From NCBI GenBank assembly GCA_021292105.1, contig CM037869.1, positions 27,667,536 through 27,731,535 of the forward strand: a stretch of 64,000 nt of DNA. The letters run 5' to 3'. Positions 1 to 11,864 of the stretch are shown one piece after another; within the stretch, counting starts at the first letter, position 1; the number at the start of each line of letters is the position of its first letter. The stretch is from Anadara kagoshimensis. Its lineage: Eukaryota; Mollusca; Bivalvia; Arcoida; Arcidae. The notes below the pieces were generated by a model. The model was not told where the DNA came from, made no database searches, and worked only from the letters and a program-made list of their open reading frames with translations. Both the position numbers and the translations under genes were made by a program.

Positions 1-2
1 AA

Positions 3-2276
3 ATTCAGGAACTTGGAATTTTAGTTGATGAACTTCTAGAAGGACAAATGGTACCATCTGAGATAAGTTCATCACCAGCATTCCATTCTGTCAAGGAAAG
101 ATTACTGAATGCACTAAATGCAGTAGAACATAAAACAGGGAAACTGTGGGTTATGTATATGAAATTGATTGACATTGTTCGGAACTTCCTGAGGTCCGAA
201 CGAACAGGTGACTGGAAGTTGCATCTTGCAACCTTGCAAAATATGTTGCCTTATTTTGCTGCCTCTGGACATAACTTGTACACAAAGTCGGTGTACCTAT
301 ATCTGCAGAAAATGTGGAAGCTGGAGGATTCCAATCCAGATATCTACTCCAACTTCATGGACGGTTTGCACGTCGTGCGAAGGTCGGATCGTTATTGGGC
401 AGGACTGTCCCCAGATTTGGTTATAGAACAAGTTCTCATGAGAAGCCTTAAAACAACGGGTGGTTTGACGAGAGGACGGGGTATGACAGAAACACAGCGA
501 CTGGTATGGTGTCTGTCCAGACCTATTTGCGCAGAGGTCAATGATGCCATGCAGCAACTGACTTCAGTTAAGTATGCAACAAGTGAGCAGCATAAAGATC
601 TGTCAAAGGCACGTCAGGCAAAGGACATAGCCGATACCAACAAACTCGTTTCAATACTGGCAGAAAGGAATCCATTTGAAGAAAGTATGTCATTGCAAAA
701 TATTGTGACAGGGGTAGCTACTAGAGAGGACGTTAATGTAGAGTTAGCCAAGGAAGTTGGACAGAAAATTCTTGAGGATATGACAGGAAATATTGTTAAT
801 CAATATGTATTTCGGAAACGAAATCAGGTTATAACACCAGAATCAAAGTCAACTATCAAAATTGATGGGGAGAAAGTGAACATCGATCCCCAGCTACTGT
901 TTCAGAGACTGGTGATCGCCGGAACACAGGCTACAGATCTGCTGGATGCCTTTCAGTATGAACTATGCTCTTATCCACCAGCTCTGTTTGAGACCAGGCA
1001 CGTTCAGCTTAAAGCCAACAAACCAGCCCTTGCAAAAGCTATTTGGGATTTGATCCCACAGGATGATCGTCCGGACAAACCTTCCAATTGCCAATATGTA
1101 CTCGATGGTGGTGCCCTACTTCACAGGATTCCATGGCAAATTGGAGACACCTATAAGTCGATCCTTCAAAGGTACACGTCATATGTGAAGAAACGTTATG
1201 GAAAGGCAGTCATCGTTTTTGATGGTTACACCAGTGGGCCATCAACGAAAGATAGTACCCATCAAAGACGCCTAGGAACGCGCCAAGGAAGAGCAGTCAA
1301 TTTTCAAACACAGATGTCGCTCAAGATCAAGAAAGAGGAATTCCTATCAAATGATGAAAACAAGCAACGTTTCATTAATTTGCTTGGTGATTCCCTTGAA
1401 GCTGCTGGTTGTGAAGTTCACCACGCAAAAGATGATGCTGATCTACTTATTGTCCAGACCGCAATAAAGGTTGTGTCGCAGTGTAATGTTATTCTCGTTG
1501 GAGATGATACAGATCTTCTTGTCCTTCTATGTTATCATACTAAGAATGTGAAGTATAATATGTTCTGGAGGCCGGAGCCTAAAAAGGGAAAAAAGGAGCA
1601 ACTTCTGAACATTGGACATGTATGTCAGAAACTTGGAGATGATCTTTGCAATAGCATTCTTTTTGTCCATGCGTTCCTTGGCTGTGATACAACTTCACGT
1701 GTCTTTGGTTATGGAAAGGGTGTGGCACTGAAGTTGGCACAGGACAGTGAATACTTTTGTGACCTTGCTAAGGTGTTTGGCAACTATGATTCCAGCGAGG
1801 ATGAAATAATTCAGGCAGGGGAGAAAGCTATGCTTTGTGTGTACAAGGCAAAACCAGATGGCAATCTGGATTCACTGAGACACCACAGGTTTCAAGAATT
1901 AGTTGCCACTAGCAAAAAAGTTATTCACCCCAAATCATTGCCACCAACTTCAGGGGCAGTAAAGTACCACAGTTTCCGTGTTTTCCACCAAGTTCAGGCG
2001 TGGAAGGGTAACAGCCTGAATGCTGAAAATTGGGGGTGGAAGATCATCGAAGGAAAAATGTTCCCCCTTATGACTGATTTGGACGTTGCTCCAAAATCAC
2101 TATTGGAAGTGGTAAGATGCAAATGCAAGACAGGGTGCGGAAAACGTTGTGGGTGCAGACGACTGGGTCTTGACTGTACACCAGCCTGCAGTGAATGCAG
2201 GGGGATCTGTGAGAACATGAACTTGGAGAACACTGACGAGACTTCAGATGATGATCGTGATATCTTGGGCATGTGA
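3..2276 (+). CDS. PIN/FEN-like nuclease-fold protein with C-terminal CXC cysteine motif (5' partial)
   Basis: One uninterrupted frame is open from the left edge to TGA at 2274-2276. The first in-frame ATG is at 48 (742 residues), but 15 sense codons precede it, so the gene probably starts outside the window. Residues counted from that ATG: about 387-394 read VIVFDGYT; 461-468 hold an acidic DDADLLIV; 486-494 read DDTDLLVLL; about 545-550 read GCDTTS. This spacing of aspartates in beta-strand contexts resembles the metal-binding core of PIN/FEN-like nucleases. Residues about 691-719 are a run of Cys in the CxCxxxCGxxCGC style of tesmin/TSO1 CXC domains. No intron is visible. Long intronless ORFs of this kind occur in multicopy families in mollusc and cnidarian genomes, so it may be transposon-derived or a domesticated relative. 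Nuclease activity is inferred only from the motifs. Confidence 0.7.
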   Translation: MQELGILVDELLEGQMVPSEISSSPAFHSVKERLLNALNAVEHKTGKLWVMYMKLIDIVRNFLRSERTGDWKLHLATLQNMLPYFAASGHNLYTKSVYLYLQKMWKLEDSNPDIYSNFMDGLHVVRRSDRYWAGLSPDLVIEQVLMRSLKTTGGLTRGRGMTETQRLVWCLSRPICAEVNDAMQQLTSVKYATSEQHKDLSKARQAKDIADTNKLVSILAERNPFEESMSLQNIVTGVATREDVNVELAKEVGQKILEDMTGNIVNQYVFRKRNQVITPESKSTIKIDGEKVNIDPQLLFQRLVIAGTQATDLLDAFQYELCSYPPALFETRHVQLKANKPALAKAIWDLIPQDDRPDKPSNCQYVLDGGALLHRIPWQIGDTYKSILQRYTSYVKKRYGKAVIVFDGYTSGPSTKDSTHQRRLGTRQGRAVNFQTQMSLKIKKEEFLSNDENKQRFINLLGDSLEAAGCEVHHAKDDADLLIVQTAIKVVSQCNVILVGDDTDLLVLLCYHTKNVKYNMFWRPEPKKGKKEQLLNIGHVCQKLGDDLCNSILFVHAFLGCDTTSRVFGYGKGVALKLAQDSEYFCDLAKVFGNYDSSEDEIIQAGEKAMLCVYKAKPDGNLDSLRHHRFQELVATSKKVIHPKSLPPTSGAVKYHSFRVFHQVQAWKGNSLNAENWGWKIIEGKMFPLMTDLDVAPKSLLEVVRCKCKTGCGKRCGCRRLGLDCTPACSECRGICENMNLENTDETSDDDRDILGM

Positions 2277-3337
2277 ACCTACATTTAAGGAGAATTAACT
2301 GGCATGCCTTGGTTTCAATTTCAACAAACTGACACCTGCATTATAGATAAATAGACTGATTTACCATGAAAACCTATAAATAGACACCAAGATTGTTGTC
2401 TTCGGTAGGATACTGTCGAAGTTATTGCGATTTTCAGTTTTTGCGTACCAACCATGGCAGCCATATTGAATTCATTATGATGTAATCATGACAGCTCCCT
2501 GAAATTAGTCTCAAATGATTCTTCGACCATGAAAACATGGGTATAGACACCATTTTCATAATTCTAGCTCTATTACTTTTGGCAATATAATCAAAAACAG
2601 ATATTTCGACAATGGCTACCTTGAATTGCATATTTCACCATGTTCCACCAAATATATATTTCTACATTTTTGATATTTCTTTTAGCATGATAATTAAAAG
2701 TCATTGCAAGTAATTTCATTTTTCTGGCAATTTGTCCTAGGTCAAATGGTAGATTTACTGGACTACATCGGAACTCTGAATTTGAATATCAACTTTTCTA
2801 AGTAAACATGCCGTCTTCCCTGATACTGTGCTGACTGACCTAATTTGAACTCTTTGTATACGTCACAAGTACGTCATTTTACAAATTTCTACTAAGTAGG
2901 GGGCGTTTCAAAACACTTACAGGACAGTTCAATTTTTTTAAAGTTCAAATGTTATAAAATTAAATAACACGTGTTATACCTTGTTATAGTATTTTATTGC
3001 AGTCTGATTATTTATTTATAATTTCTTTCATTAGCAATATTGATCTAGCATTGGGTCATCGGTAGGGTAAAAAGTGACGCCTTACCCGGTATCTTTTCTA
3101 CTGACCCTGTATCATTCCGTACCGGACACTTACAAACCATGTAACTTATGGAACTATAATCACACTAATAGGGATTTATTCCATTTTCAACGGTGCCTAC
3201 TCAAAGACAGAAACTGCTTTTTTAGTATTTTGTCTTTACTGTGTCTGACAATATAAGATATACAGGCTTTTAGCATAGCAGATTATACGGCCCCAGTGGG
3301 AAAAGGGGATTCCACTTTTTGGTTGGTGCCGAACAAC

Positions 3338-3482
3338 GAGGCTGAGGGTCTGACGTATGCTTCTGAAACAAGTTTTGTAGTGTGCGGTTGGGGGTCTGAG
3401 GCATGTTGATGAAACAAGTTTTGTAGTGTGCGGTTGGGGTCGGGGTCTGAGACATGCTTCTGAAACAAGTTTTGTAATGTAG
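3338..3482. repeat. Short tandem repeat, unit about 56-60 bp, about 2.5 copies
   Basis: The phrase 'gaaacaagttttgta' recurs at about 3365, 3410 and 3460, each time beside 'gtgcggttggg' and 'gtctgag.catg'. The three overlapping minus-strand ORFs here are products of this repetition. Confidence 0.75.
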
Positions 3483-4438
3483 AATAAAATCCTGCAATCT
3501 GAACAAGCGATACACACATACTTTATGTATAATGTGTATGCACAACCCTTCGTATTAGGTCGAATCCTAATTTAGTAATATATATCACTACAATTCGCAC
3601 TTGCGATAAAACTTGTATTTCGTCAAATTGGGTAGAAAAAGTAGTCTAACGTTAGGTAAAGACATATACAATTGACTGAAATAAAGAGTGGGAGGTATAG
3701 TGCCGAGATCACAATCAGTTGTTATATCGGTATTTGTTGGGTTTTTTTATTCCATACGTCTTGGTGTATCCATTATTTAAGTATTTCTATCTTCTGTTAT
3801 TGTTACTGTTATATCTTTTAACCATTCCAGCAGGAAAAATTGAAAAAGATTGCAGTTTAAATCTTCATACTTGACTACTAGGGAATGCTTTAATAACAGC
3901 AAACATACTAATTCATGCACACATCTCAATCCAAAACCAAAGTAAAAACTTTGAAGCTGACAAATTAAGTTAAAAAAGTTAAACACGAGTGAGACCGGGT
4001 GTTTCAGAACGGTAAGCATCCCTTGTTTAGCAAGCTGCTCTCCTCTCGTGTAAATAGCTTGAAAGTAGGTTTATTCCCTCACATTTGTTTAATATAACAA
4101 ATAGACAAATATTTAAATAGAATTTATTCAGCAAATTGCCTTTGTCAAATTGTCTTGCGTCTGAAACAAATTTCAAACATGTTTAATGATATAAATCAAG
4201 TGAAAATATCGTTATTTACAGTTGAATCTCGTTATTTCGGACTGCACGAGGAAAAGGAAATACTTCGTCTTATGCGAGTTCCAGATAACCGGACTCATTT
4301 TGGTTAAATTAAGTGTAATCCTTTCCGGACTTTCAAAAAATGACATCCAAAAAATTTTAGATTTACGTGTACGAAATACCCAGATTCAACTGTATGCGTT
4401 AATTATCAATTCAAGGTCTGGGTCATACTTTAACCCAT

Positions 4439-4440
<2 letters not shown>

Positions 4441-4498
<58 letters not shown>
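4441..4498. repeat. Compound microsatellite (TC)n(AC)n
   Basis: About 16 TC units run directly into about 13 AC units. Confidence 0.95.
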
Positions 4499-4506
<8 letters not shown>

Positions 4507-5574
4507 AGGCAAATTCAACACAGTAGTACAGTACATAATGTGTAATCATTAAAACTACAAAATCGTAATATTTAAAAATCGAAGATGTTCTAGAACTGAA
4601 AATAAAGAAAACACATGAATTTGTACGTTAAATTGAAATATAAATAAAAAGTTATCGATAAAATCTGTACATAATAGACTTCTCGTTTCTAAACTCAAGA
4701 ATTATTATGGATATCTCAATATTTTCTTAATTAAAAAAACCCTGAAGCAAGTGGGTAAAATGATATTCCAAATTGGTGTACAATACCCCTATTATAAATT
4801 AGTATTCGTCGAAAAAATAACTATGCATATTTGTTTCTATGATATTTTACATGTAAAAAATCGGGAGAATGGCATAGAGAAACAGTATGTTAATTTAACA
4901 ATACATACATGTTTAAAACTATATACATGGTAAAAGTAGAATAATATAATTATAGTATGATGTATCACACTGGGTATTACGCATAAATATGACACTGTAG
5001 TGTTTATCAAGAAATGGGTAGAGTGATCGCGCCGTAAGTGGGAAGTCGACCGGGTATGACCAAAGACTTGAAAGTGGGTAGTGACTTTTCTTTCGCTAAG
5101 CACTCGACATTCCGAAATGAAAATCGCGGTTCTTTCAGATAGGAACTTAAGTTAGATTCGCATTATACCACACATGTTATTAAATGTGTTTCATTTGAAA
5201 AAAAAAACAGTTTCAGGTCAATAAAAAATATAGATGATAAAGAGGTAGAACTGGATTTATTCAAAACTCAAAATATAAAGAGTTATAAGATTGGCACGAG
5301 TTGGCCCACAGACAATATTGTTGTAAAACAAAATCATTATTTTAGGGGTCAATGGACTCTTAGATGGAGCAAGGGTCTCTTCTATATTGAACACTGAGAC
5401 TCATTCTCAAATTAAATACATGTGCCACCGTTGGGCTATTAACATGGTCAATGTACATTAAACATTATTAACACTGATGTAAATGAAACGGTGAATATAG
5501 TAACATGGCGCAATGAACCGTTATAATGATAAAAGTATTATTAAGTTCTAGTGGAGACGAAGTGGATCTTTATT

Positions 5575-8500
5575 TCATCCACTGGGGCTAAGTCCTTGTA
5601 CACAACACCCGAATGGTTTAGCCAAGTGTTCTTTTTTGTTTTCAAGATGTTGTGTGTCGAGCTTGGTTTCTAGCGTCGTTCGAGGTGAAGTTGACAATTT
5701 ACTTGCTGGGATTTTGTCGTATGACTCTTCTGAAAATAGAAAAATAAAAAAATTACAGTATGTGTTGACCTTAAAGAGTAAAGATTGCATTTACGGATTG
5801 TATTATTTTGTGCTGAATGTATTGGGTGATAATTCCAGATGGTCACAAATAATTGAAGGAAAGGCGAAACCATTCATTACAAATTTGTGCATGACCAACT
5901 AAAATTATCCACGAAAAAATTCAATATAATTCTTATAGTTACAGTTTGTTAAATCCAGCATTAGTGCTTTTGTTTAACCCCGATTGAACTTTTACATATG
6001 TTCAAAATTACAAACTTTGCAAATTTGAAACCAATGAAAGAATTTTTTAAATAAGTGATAATTTCGTAAAAATCAGCTTTATAGGGTGAAAAAAACAACT
6101 TATTTTCATATTGCGTCAATATTACGCAAACTAAAAATTGTATGCAATAAACTGTTTAAATCGGTAAATAAAAAATGTAATGGCCATTTTTAGGTTTTTG
6201 CTATTTAAAGTAACAGCGGCCATTTTGGATATCGGTCGAACAAGTCGAATACAATTTTTAATTTCTACCACCCAAATACCTTCTACACAATTTTTGTTTA
6301 AATTGACCTTGAGGTTTCAGAGGAGACGAATACACGCACGCTTTACCATGCCATTAGCTCGCCCTGGCTTTGCTAGGTGAATTAATAACGCGAAAATTAA
6401 CTCCGTGAAATTAAGTTCATTAATTAACAGTCGTACAATATATCAAAATAAAAGTAACTTACCTGTTACACACATGATCATATCTGGATTAAAACTTTTT
6501 GTATTATCAACTGACAGCAATGTTATATGATGTCCACCTGTCAAACACTGCTGTTCTGTGAACTGATCGTTGATTGGTCGTAAACAGCCACTTCCGGAAA
6601 CAAACTGACCATACATCCAATCTTTCTGACAGGATTCTCTGCCTAGAAGTGAAATAGAATCACAATTTAGTATAAGAATATTCTGGTTGTGCGTACTGCA
6701 AATATATGCAGTCTCTATAGTCCAATCACTTATTCAGTGAGAAATACCCATACAGCCTTTAAAAGGTCTGGGATAACTTACCTTAAATTTCATTAATGCT
6801 ATATGTATATCTGGGTTTTTTTGGGGTTTTTTTGTATAACGTGTGTTGAAATAATTAGGTTAAATTTCTTATATAAGTCTAAAAATCTAATAAAACCAGT
6901 TTTATCAGACACAAATCTAAATTCAGATACTAGTAATGCCGATTAAAATTTTTATCGCCAATAGATTCATTTTTTGAGACAGACACCTGAGCTTTGTTAT
7001 ATGAGTTTGAAGTTTTTGTAGTTTTAAAACATAAATTAAAAACATTGTAGCGCTCTAGATCAAACAAGTGTAATAAATGAATTTTATTCTTTATTTTGAT
7101 GTTAGTGTTGTTTTACCTGCTGTTCATTCAAAAACAATGCAAATACAATGCGCTAGTCCTTGACATATACTGGTTAGGAATAGAAACACCTGTATAACCC
7201 CGTATGGCGTGAATACGTATTAGCCAATCAGAATTCCGTTTTGAATAACTTTTATGAATAAAACTGTCGAATATGTCATGTGAACATATCAGAGGGACAA
7301 CAGCTACCTTTCAATCAATTGCTAAATTTCCACTCTCAAAACCTACAGTGAATATTAAAAATTTAACCATGTAAATAGATTTTTCTAATACTTACTTATA
7401 AAAGAAGATTGCAAACGAACAAGTATTTATTTCTTTTATCGAAAACGTTTATTAAACTTAATTCATATTGATTATAGCAAAAAAAAAAAAAGATGGGAAT
7501 ATTCGCAAAAAAATGGGAATATTCGCAAAAAAATATTCAAAATATGAAAAAATATATTCTTAAAAGACTTGTGAAATTTCAAAACTATTGAAGTTATCTA
7601 AGTTGGAATCACACCAAAGAGTTAAAATATCTTTTTCCTCACCGAAAATGTGTTCGGACTATAACACCGTATGATACATTTTATTGTAAAATTTTAAAAG
7701 AAGCATTTGACGAAATTAAACGACAACATTCTCCTGATTCCATTGTGCTTAGATTTTCCATTTTAACTTTAGAGACTTTGGTCATGTACTGAATAAATTG
7801 GCATTACTCGTGGTTAACGGATTTTAGAATGCAAATAAATCTTAGAAGACCTCGGTCATTAACAACCAATTTGTTTAAAAACCTAAAATCACAATGCACT
7901 ATACTGATTTATTTGTAAACTGTATTTTAACATTTGTCAGCTTTCTCACCAAAAACCGTTTTGCCGCGACTGACTGAACATGGGTGTTAAAATGCATAAT
8001 TTCATTTTTTTTCATTGCTGCATAAAATTAAAAAATTTAACATGTTTATGTATATATGACAATAATACGGATTTTCTTCATCTGCTTGACACAGTTTCAG
8101 AAACATTTCTAGCTCAGTTTTCCCTGAACTTATATCTGGCATTTTGAAACATTAATAATTTTGCTAGTTTCCAAAAAATAATTGTATTTAAGGTGTCATT
8201 TTGAAGATCAATCAAAGATTATTACATCTATATTCTAATTTTGTTGAAACATTTTATTTTTAGGAACATAATATATATTGTAAAATTTCTCAGATTTAAG
8301 TTAAGAGAAATCTTAGTTAAGAAATTATTTTAAAACTAAGACCAGTTCTCCGGAAGGGTGAAAACCTGTTTAGCTACACCCGCCATGTGTGGCTAGATTA
8401 CCAATTTTAATTCTCAAGAGTTTGATCATGATCAAAAACAAACATACTAATCCATGTCCGAACCACAATCCAGGAGCAAAGCCGACAAGCTAGGTTAGAC

Positions 8501-9296
8501 ACGTAAACTTCCACCAGGGAAATGAGGCCGGGTGCTCCGGAAGGGTAAGCACCCCCTGTTTAGCTAGCTACACCCGCCACGTGTGCAATCAAAATTATGT
8601 GAAAGGAACATGGAACTATGAGACGTCACATATATCCAGGGCAATCCTGGACACAGAGACATCAAACTTATCAACAATACTGTGATGACGACCATAAAAC
8701 TTTTTGAGGGCCTTGATAAGCCTAGGCTTGAAATATCCCTGAGTCAACAATTTATTTGCAAGCAGCTTACTTTGTTGTACAAATTTCCCGTAGTGGGAAC
8801 AAGCTCTACCATAGCGTATTAATTAGGAAACAAATACACCATAAGCAGCAGGAGAAGCAGGTATATTGCTGCATAGAAAAGGAAAGTTAAGAATAGAAAA
8901 ATTGAAGTCATCACGTTTGTCATAAAGTTTCAAATGTAGCCTAGATTTTAACAAAAAGGTTTCTTGTGACACGCTGTCAATTCTAAAAGGGTACATGGAA
9001 CCAATAATCTCTTTTTCCTAATAACCCTATCTGTAAAGGCCTTATATTAGTGGGTCATATTTACGAAAATGTTGATGTTATGGTGTTTTAAATGAAAGTC
9101 TTTTGAAAATGGCCCTATCTAGAAAAATTCTAGATTGAACACTGTTGGTGTATTTTGGAGATCGCTAATTATCTCGACTTGAATTAAATGAAATACAATC
9201 AAACTTACCTGATGTTGGAGCACCTGTAATCAGTGATATAAAAAGTCCTGTAGATATAAAAACTAACTCTGACTTGTACTGGTATATACTCTGCAT
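5575..9296 (-). CDS. Small secreted protein with C-type-lectin-like N-terminal half (3 exons)
   Basis: Exons on the minus strand: 9209-9296 (88 nt), 6463-6642 (180 nt), 5575-5729 (155 nt). Both introns are phase 1 with good sites (AG|GTAAGTTT; CTTCTAG|GC; ACAG|GTAAGTTAC; TTTTCAG|AA). The lengths sum to 423 nt, giving 140 residues. Residues 1-29 form a signal-peptide-like start (hydrophobic run LVFISTGLFISLITG). Exon 2 has Cys34, Cys49, Cys62 and Cys87, with DWMYGQF and FTEQQCLTGGHHITLLSVDN. That matches the start of a C-type lectin-like fold, where a W near the first Cys is followed by a Cys before a 'GG..L..V' strand. The second half of such a domain (WIG/WND region) is absent. Exon 3 is a polar tail ending in GCC and GLSPSG. 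AATAAA (minus strand, 5569-5574) follows the TGA directly. A truncated lectin-like effector is possible; sugar binding is not shown. Confidence 0.7.
6175..6380. repeat. Dispersed repeat R4 copy (related to 17010-17340)
   Basis: Both loci share the order 'ggccatttt', 'accacccaa/cacccag', 'tttcagaggaga', 'atgccat'. The 66-residue ORF here (6180-6380) lies wholly in this repeat and is not called as a gene. The copy sits in the intergene side of exon 2 of the lectin-like gene. Confidence 0.6.
8075..8352. repeat. R2 repeat copy (foldback ends with TTAAGTTAAG... and TTAGTTAAG)
   Basis: This shares the phrases 'aggtgtcattttgaagatcaa', 'tctatattctaattttgttga' and 'agatttaagttaaga.aaatcttagttaag' with the cluster at 54.1-60.4 kb. 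It lies in intron 1 of the lectin-like gene. Confidence 0.65.
8425..8820 (-). repeat. R1 repeat, near full-length copy (GCTAGCTAAACAGG family)
   Basis: On the minus strand this reads through 'GTGGCGGGTGTAGCTAGC', 'ACCCTTCCGGAGCACC' and 'GGTGGAAGTTTACGTG'. The other end is 'gtgggaacaagctctaccat', which matches the start of the copy at 41885. Length is about 400 bp. Confidence 0.75.
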
Positions 9297-9562
9297 GTCT
9301 TCGTCAAGATACAAAATACAACTTTATCTGAGCACAAATGTTTGTCTTCTGACTTATAATTGTCAGGGATTGTGTAGGCTATGATTACATCGTGACGTCA
9401 GCACGCTTGATCAGCAAAATCCCCAAGCTTGGAACCGATCTGAAGGTTTGGAGTACCAATTGACCTTTATGAATACTTAATCGACAAATAGCAAATATTA
9501 TGAAAGCTTTGTGGTGCCCATTTGTAAATATTCAATTTTGAAACATATCGTTATATATACAA

Positions 9563-9767
9563 TGCAGACCTATTGAAAGTTTTACAATGAGCTAAGGAAA
9601 AAGAGTCCAAACTTTGCGTCGACTTGGCCATATAAGGATGACTGGTGACAGGAAATCTTCTTTAGCTACAGAAAAGCTGCTGCTGAGATATAACGAACGA
9701 GGGGAGAGTTTAACTTCTCTTTGGTACCAATTTCTTAGCAGAGTGTTAAACTTTCTACAGGTCTGTT
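9563..9767. mobile_element. MITE family 3 copy (TIR of the ACCTGTCGAAAGTTTAACAC type)
   Basis: The left end is 'gacctattgaaagttttaca' and the right end is 'gtgttaaactttctacaggtc', which are inverted relative to each other. The same ends bound copies at 11058, 43532 and 51650. Confidence 0.6.
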
Positions 9768-10853
9768 TTGTTTTGTTTTGTTTTGTACAAAATATTTGCA
9801 TGTAGATCCCTAATACTGGTGTTCATAAAAGTATGAACCAGATGAGTGACAGAAAAGCAGTGTTATGTCAAATCAGATAAAATGGAATTGTCACCGACCA
9901 GATGTAGAGTTGCTGTAAGTTTATACCTTAGCAATGAGGCAAAGGCAATGATCAGTAAGGTGTGCTTTTGCGTGACGCGCTTAGCGTCTGACGGCATGGG
10001 ACATTAAAAGGCTAAATTCGTTTTGCGCAAAATTTTGGTAAAAAATAAGACAGAAATATCGCGAAAACATATTCTGTTTTCTATTAATGTTAGTACTTCG
10101 TACCCTGTGTGTTTTTGTCATCAAAATATTACCTAGGATTATAATAAATCGTTAAGTTGGTTAGAAACGCAAAAATCGAGAGAAGATTTTGTTGCACGTA
10201 TTTCAAAAATTGAATGTGAGCGCAAATGTTAACCACCACAATTTTGCGTTTAGCGTCAAAATGGATGTGTTTGAGGTCTTTCAACTGGGCTGTCGTATAG
10301 CAAACATATCGAAATAATAAGTAGAAAACAATGACCCAAGACCCGATCCATAAAAATGATACCGAAGTCAGATAAACAATTCGACAACATTATTACATGA
10401 GTCTTTATATTAAAAAAGATGTGATGGGCAATTGACTTTTACATTAAGTATTGGATTAACTCATCATTGAGGCTAAATATAAACTGTGTTAAATCCAAAT
10501 TAAAATCAATATATACCAATATTTCCTAATAGTGTATAGGGGTACGTTGCCAAGTACAACTTTTACTGAATTTTAACTAGTGAGATCATCAAACTCAAGG
10601 TTGCTTGTAAAAGAAGATGACGATTTATATTGAAATCCGTCCTACAAGATAACTATGTGGCAAATCTACTCCCAAAATATCACGAATAGCGAATAGGTGA
10701 AATAATACTGATGTTGCTTAAATCATTAATTCTTAACTACCAGACTATAGCTGTACTACTCGTTTGATTTGATACCTATTATCTACCAAAATAGTTGAAG
10801 TGAATTTTTAAATTACTTATGTGACGTAAGTTACTATTACAACCAAACACATA

Positions 10854-11040
10854 CAGTAAAACCTCGATTCATTGCCACCATTTCTTCCGTCAAATTTTGG
10901 CGTTATAAAGGGGTTTGGCAATAAATCGAGGGAGGTCCATAAAGAAAAACATAAACAAAATGAATTTTAGGACTTCAAAATAGTGTGGCGATAAGCGAGT
11001 TGGCAAAGTTATCAAGGCACATTATAACGAGGTTTTACTG
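10854..11040. mobile_element. Tc1/mariner-type MITE flanked by TA
   Basis: Terminal inverted repeats are CAGTAAAACCTCG at the left and CGAGGTTTTACTG at the right, each bordered by TA (10852-10853 and 11041-11042). Length is 187 bp. There is no coding capacity. Known TA-targeting transposons give this structure; the superfamily is inferred from the TA target only. Confidence 0.8.
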
Positions 11041-11057
11041 TATATATTGATAATTTG

Positions 11058-11250
11058 CAGTGCTAACTGTCGAAATTTTAACACTATGCCTTATCAGCTG
11101 CTCATTTCGATACCCGTACCTCCGCAGCATTTCAACGGCTATTATCTATCTCTCAGCAGTTTTCGGTCAGTACATATCTATCATCCACTTGACAGGCAAG
11201 GTAAGACTGTTTTACGTTAGTTCAGTGTTAAACTTTCGACAGGTCTTTAC
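11058..11250. mobile_element. MITE family 3 copy
   Basis: Ends are 'gctaactgtcgaaattttaacac' (left) and 'gtgttaaactttcgacaggtc' (right), in inverted orientation. The 80-residue ORF here lies mostly inside it. Confidence 0.6.
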
Positions 11251-11864
11251 CGTAAACAGTTCACCAAGTACTCTGTTATCAATATTGATCTATAACGGAT
11301 AAGGCGTGATTGATGAAAACAAAAGAATTAGTTCTATATTTAGATGGTCTGAGACGGAATACTTATACTTCAATAGACTCAATACAACACTTAAGTAGGA
11401 TAGTACCAAGATTGGAGTATAAACCGATTATATTGTTTGCGCTAATGGTCACAACAAGATTCAATGAATTATTGTTTTAATCTTTTTTGTAGTACAGATT
11501 ACGGAAAAGTCCTGTATTCAGAAATACTGTAAACATTTATTTCCGCGATGTACTAATTTTCGCTTGTTTGTCGCGAATAATAATATCGAGTGAAAATCAT
11601 ATTATTCTAATGGTGTTATATTGCATAATTTAAAAAACGCCATAATTAAAGTATACGAATATGTCCTAATTTCATATACCTCGGAAATATATTCACTCGA
11701 AACTAAATACGTTTACAGTACTTGAGCGGTATTTTTACGTTAACTTGTAGTGCTATAGGGACGTCAATTTGTTCGATTTGCAGTGCTAGGAACGCCTAGT
11801 TGAGTGGCTTGTTGCAATAAAGGGCATTTAGTTGTTCGTTTTCCAAAACTAGATAACATAGACA

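Larger units (their letters stand above)
2277..5568. other. Intergenic, repeat-bearing
   Basis: No gene was recognised. Contents: a short tandem repeat (3338-3482), a fragment related to the 57 kb inverted-repeat element (3505-3685), a partial copy of the GCTAGC repeat family (3900-4060), a CT/CA microsatellite (4441-4498), and a SINE core fragment (about 4985-5145) recognisable by its 'caaagacttgaaag...gctaagcactcg' block. The short ORFs here overlap these repeats and look non-coding. Confidence 0.6.

Noticed and set aside
4441..4545. 107-residue ORF over the CT/CA repeat (4222-4545)
   Set aside because: Its C-terminal half is translated microsatellite (SL and TH repeats).
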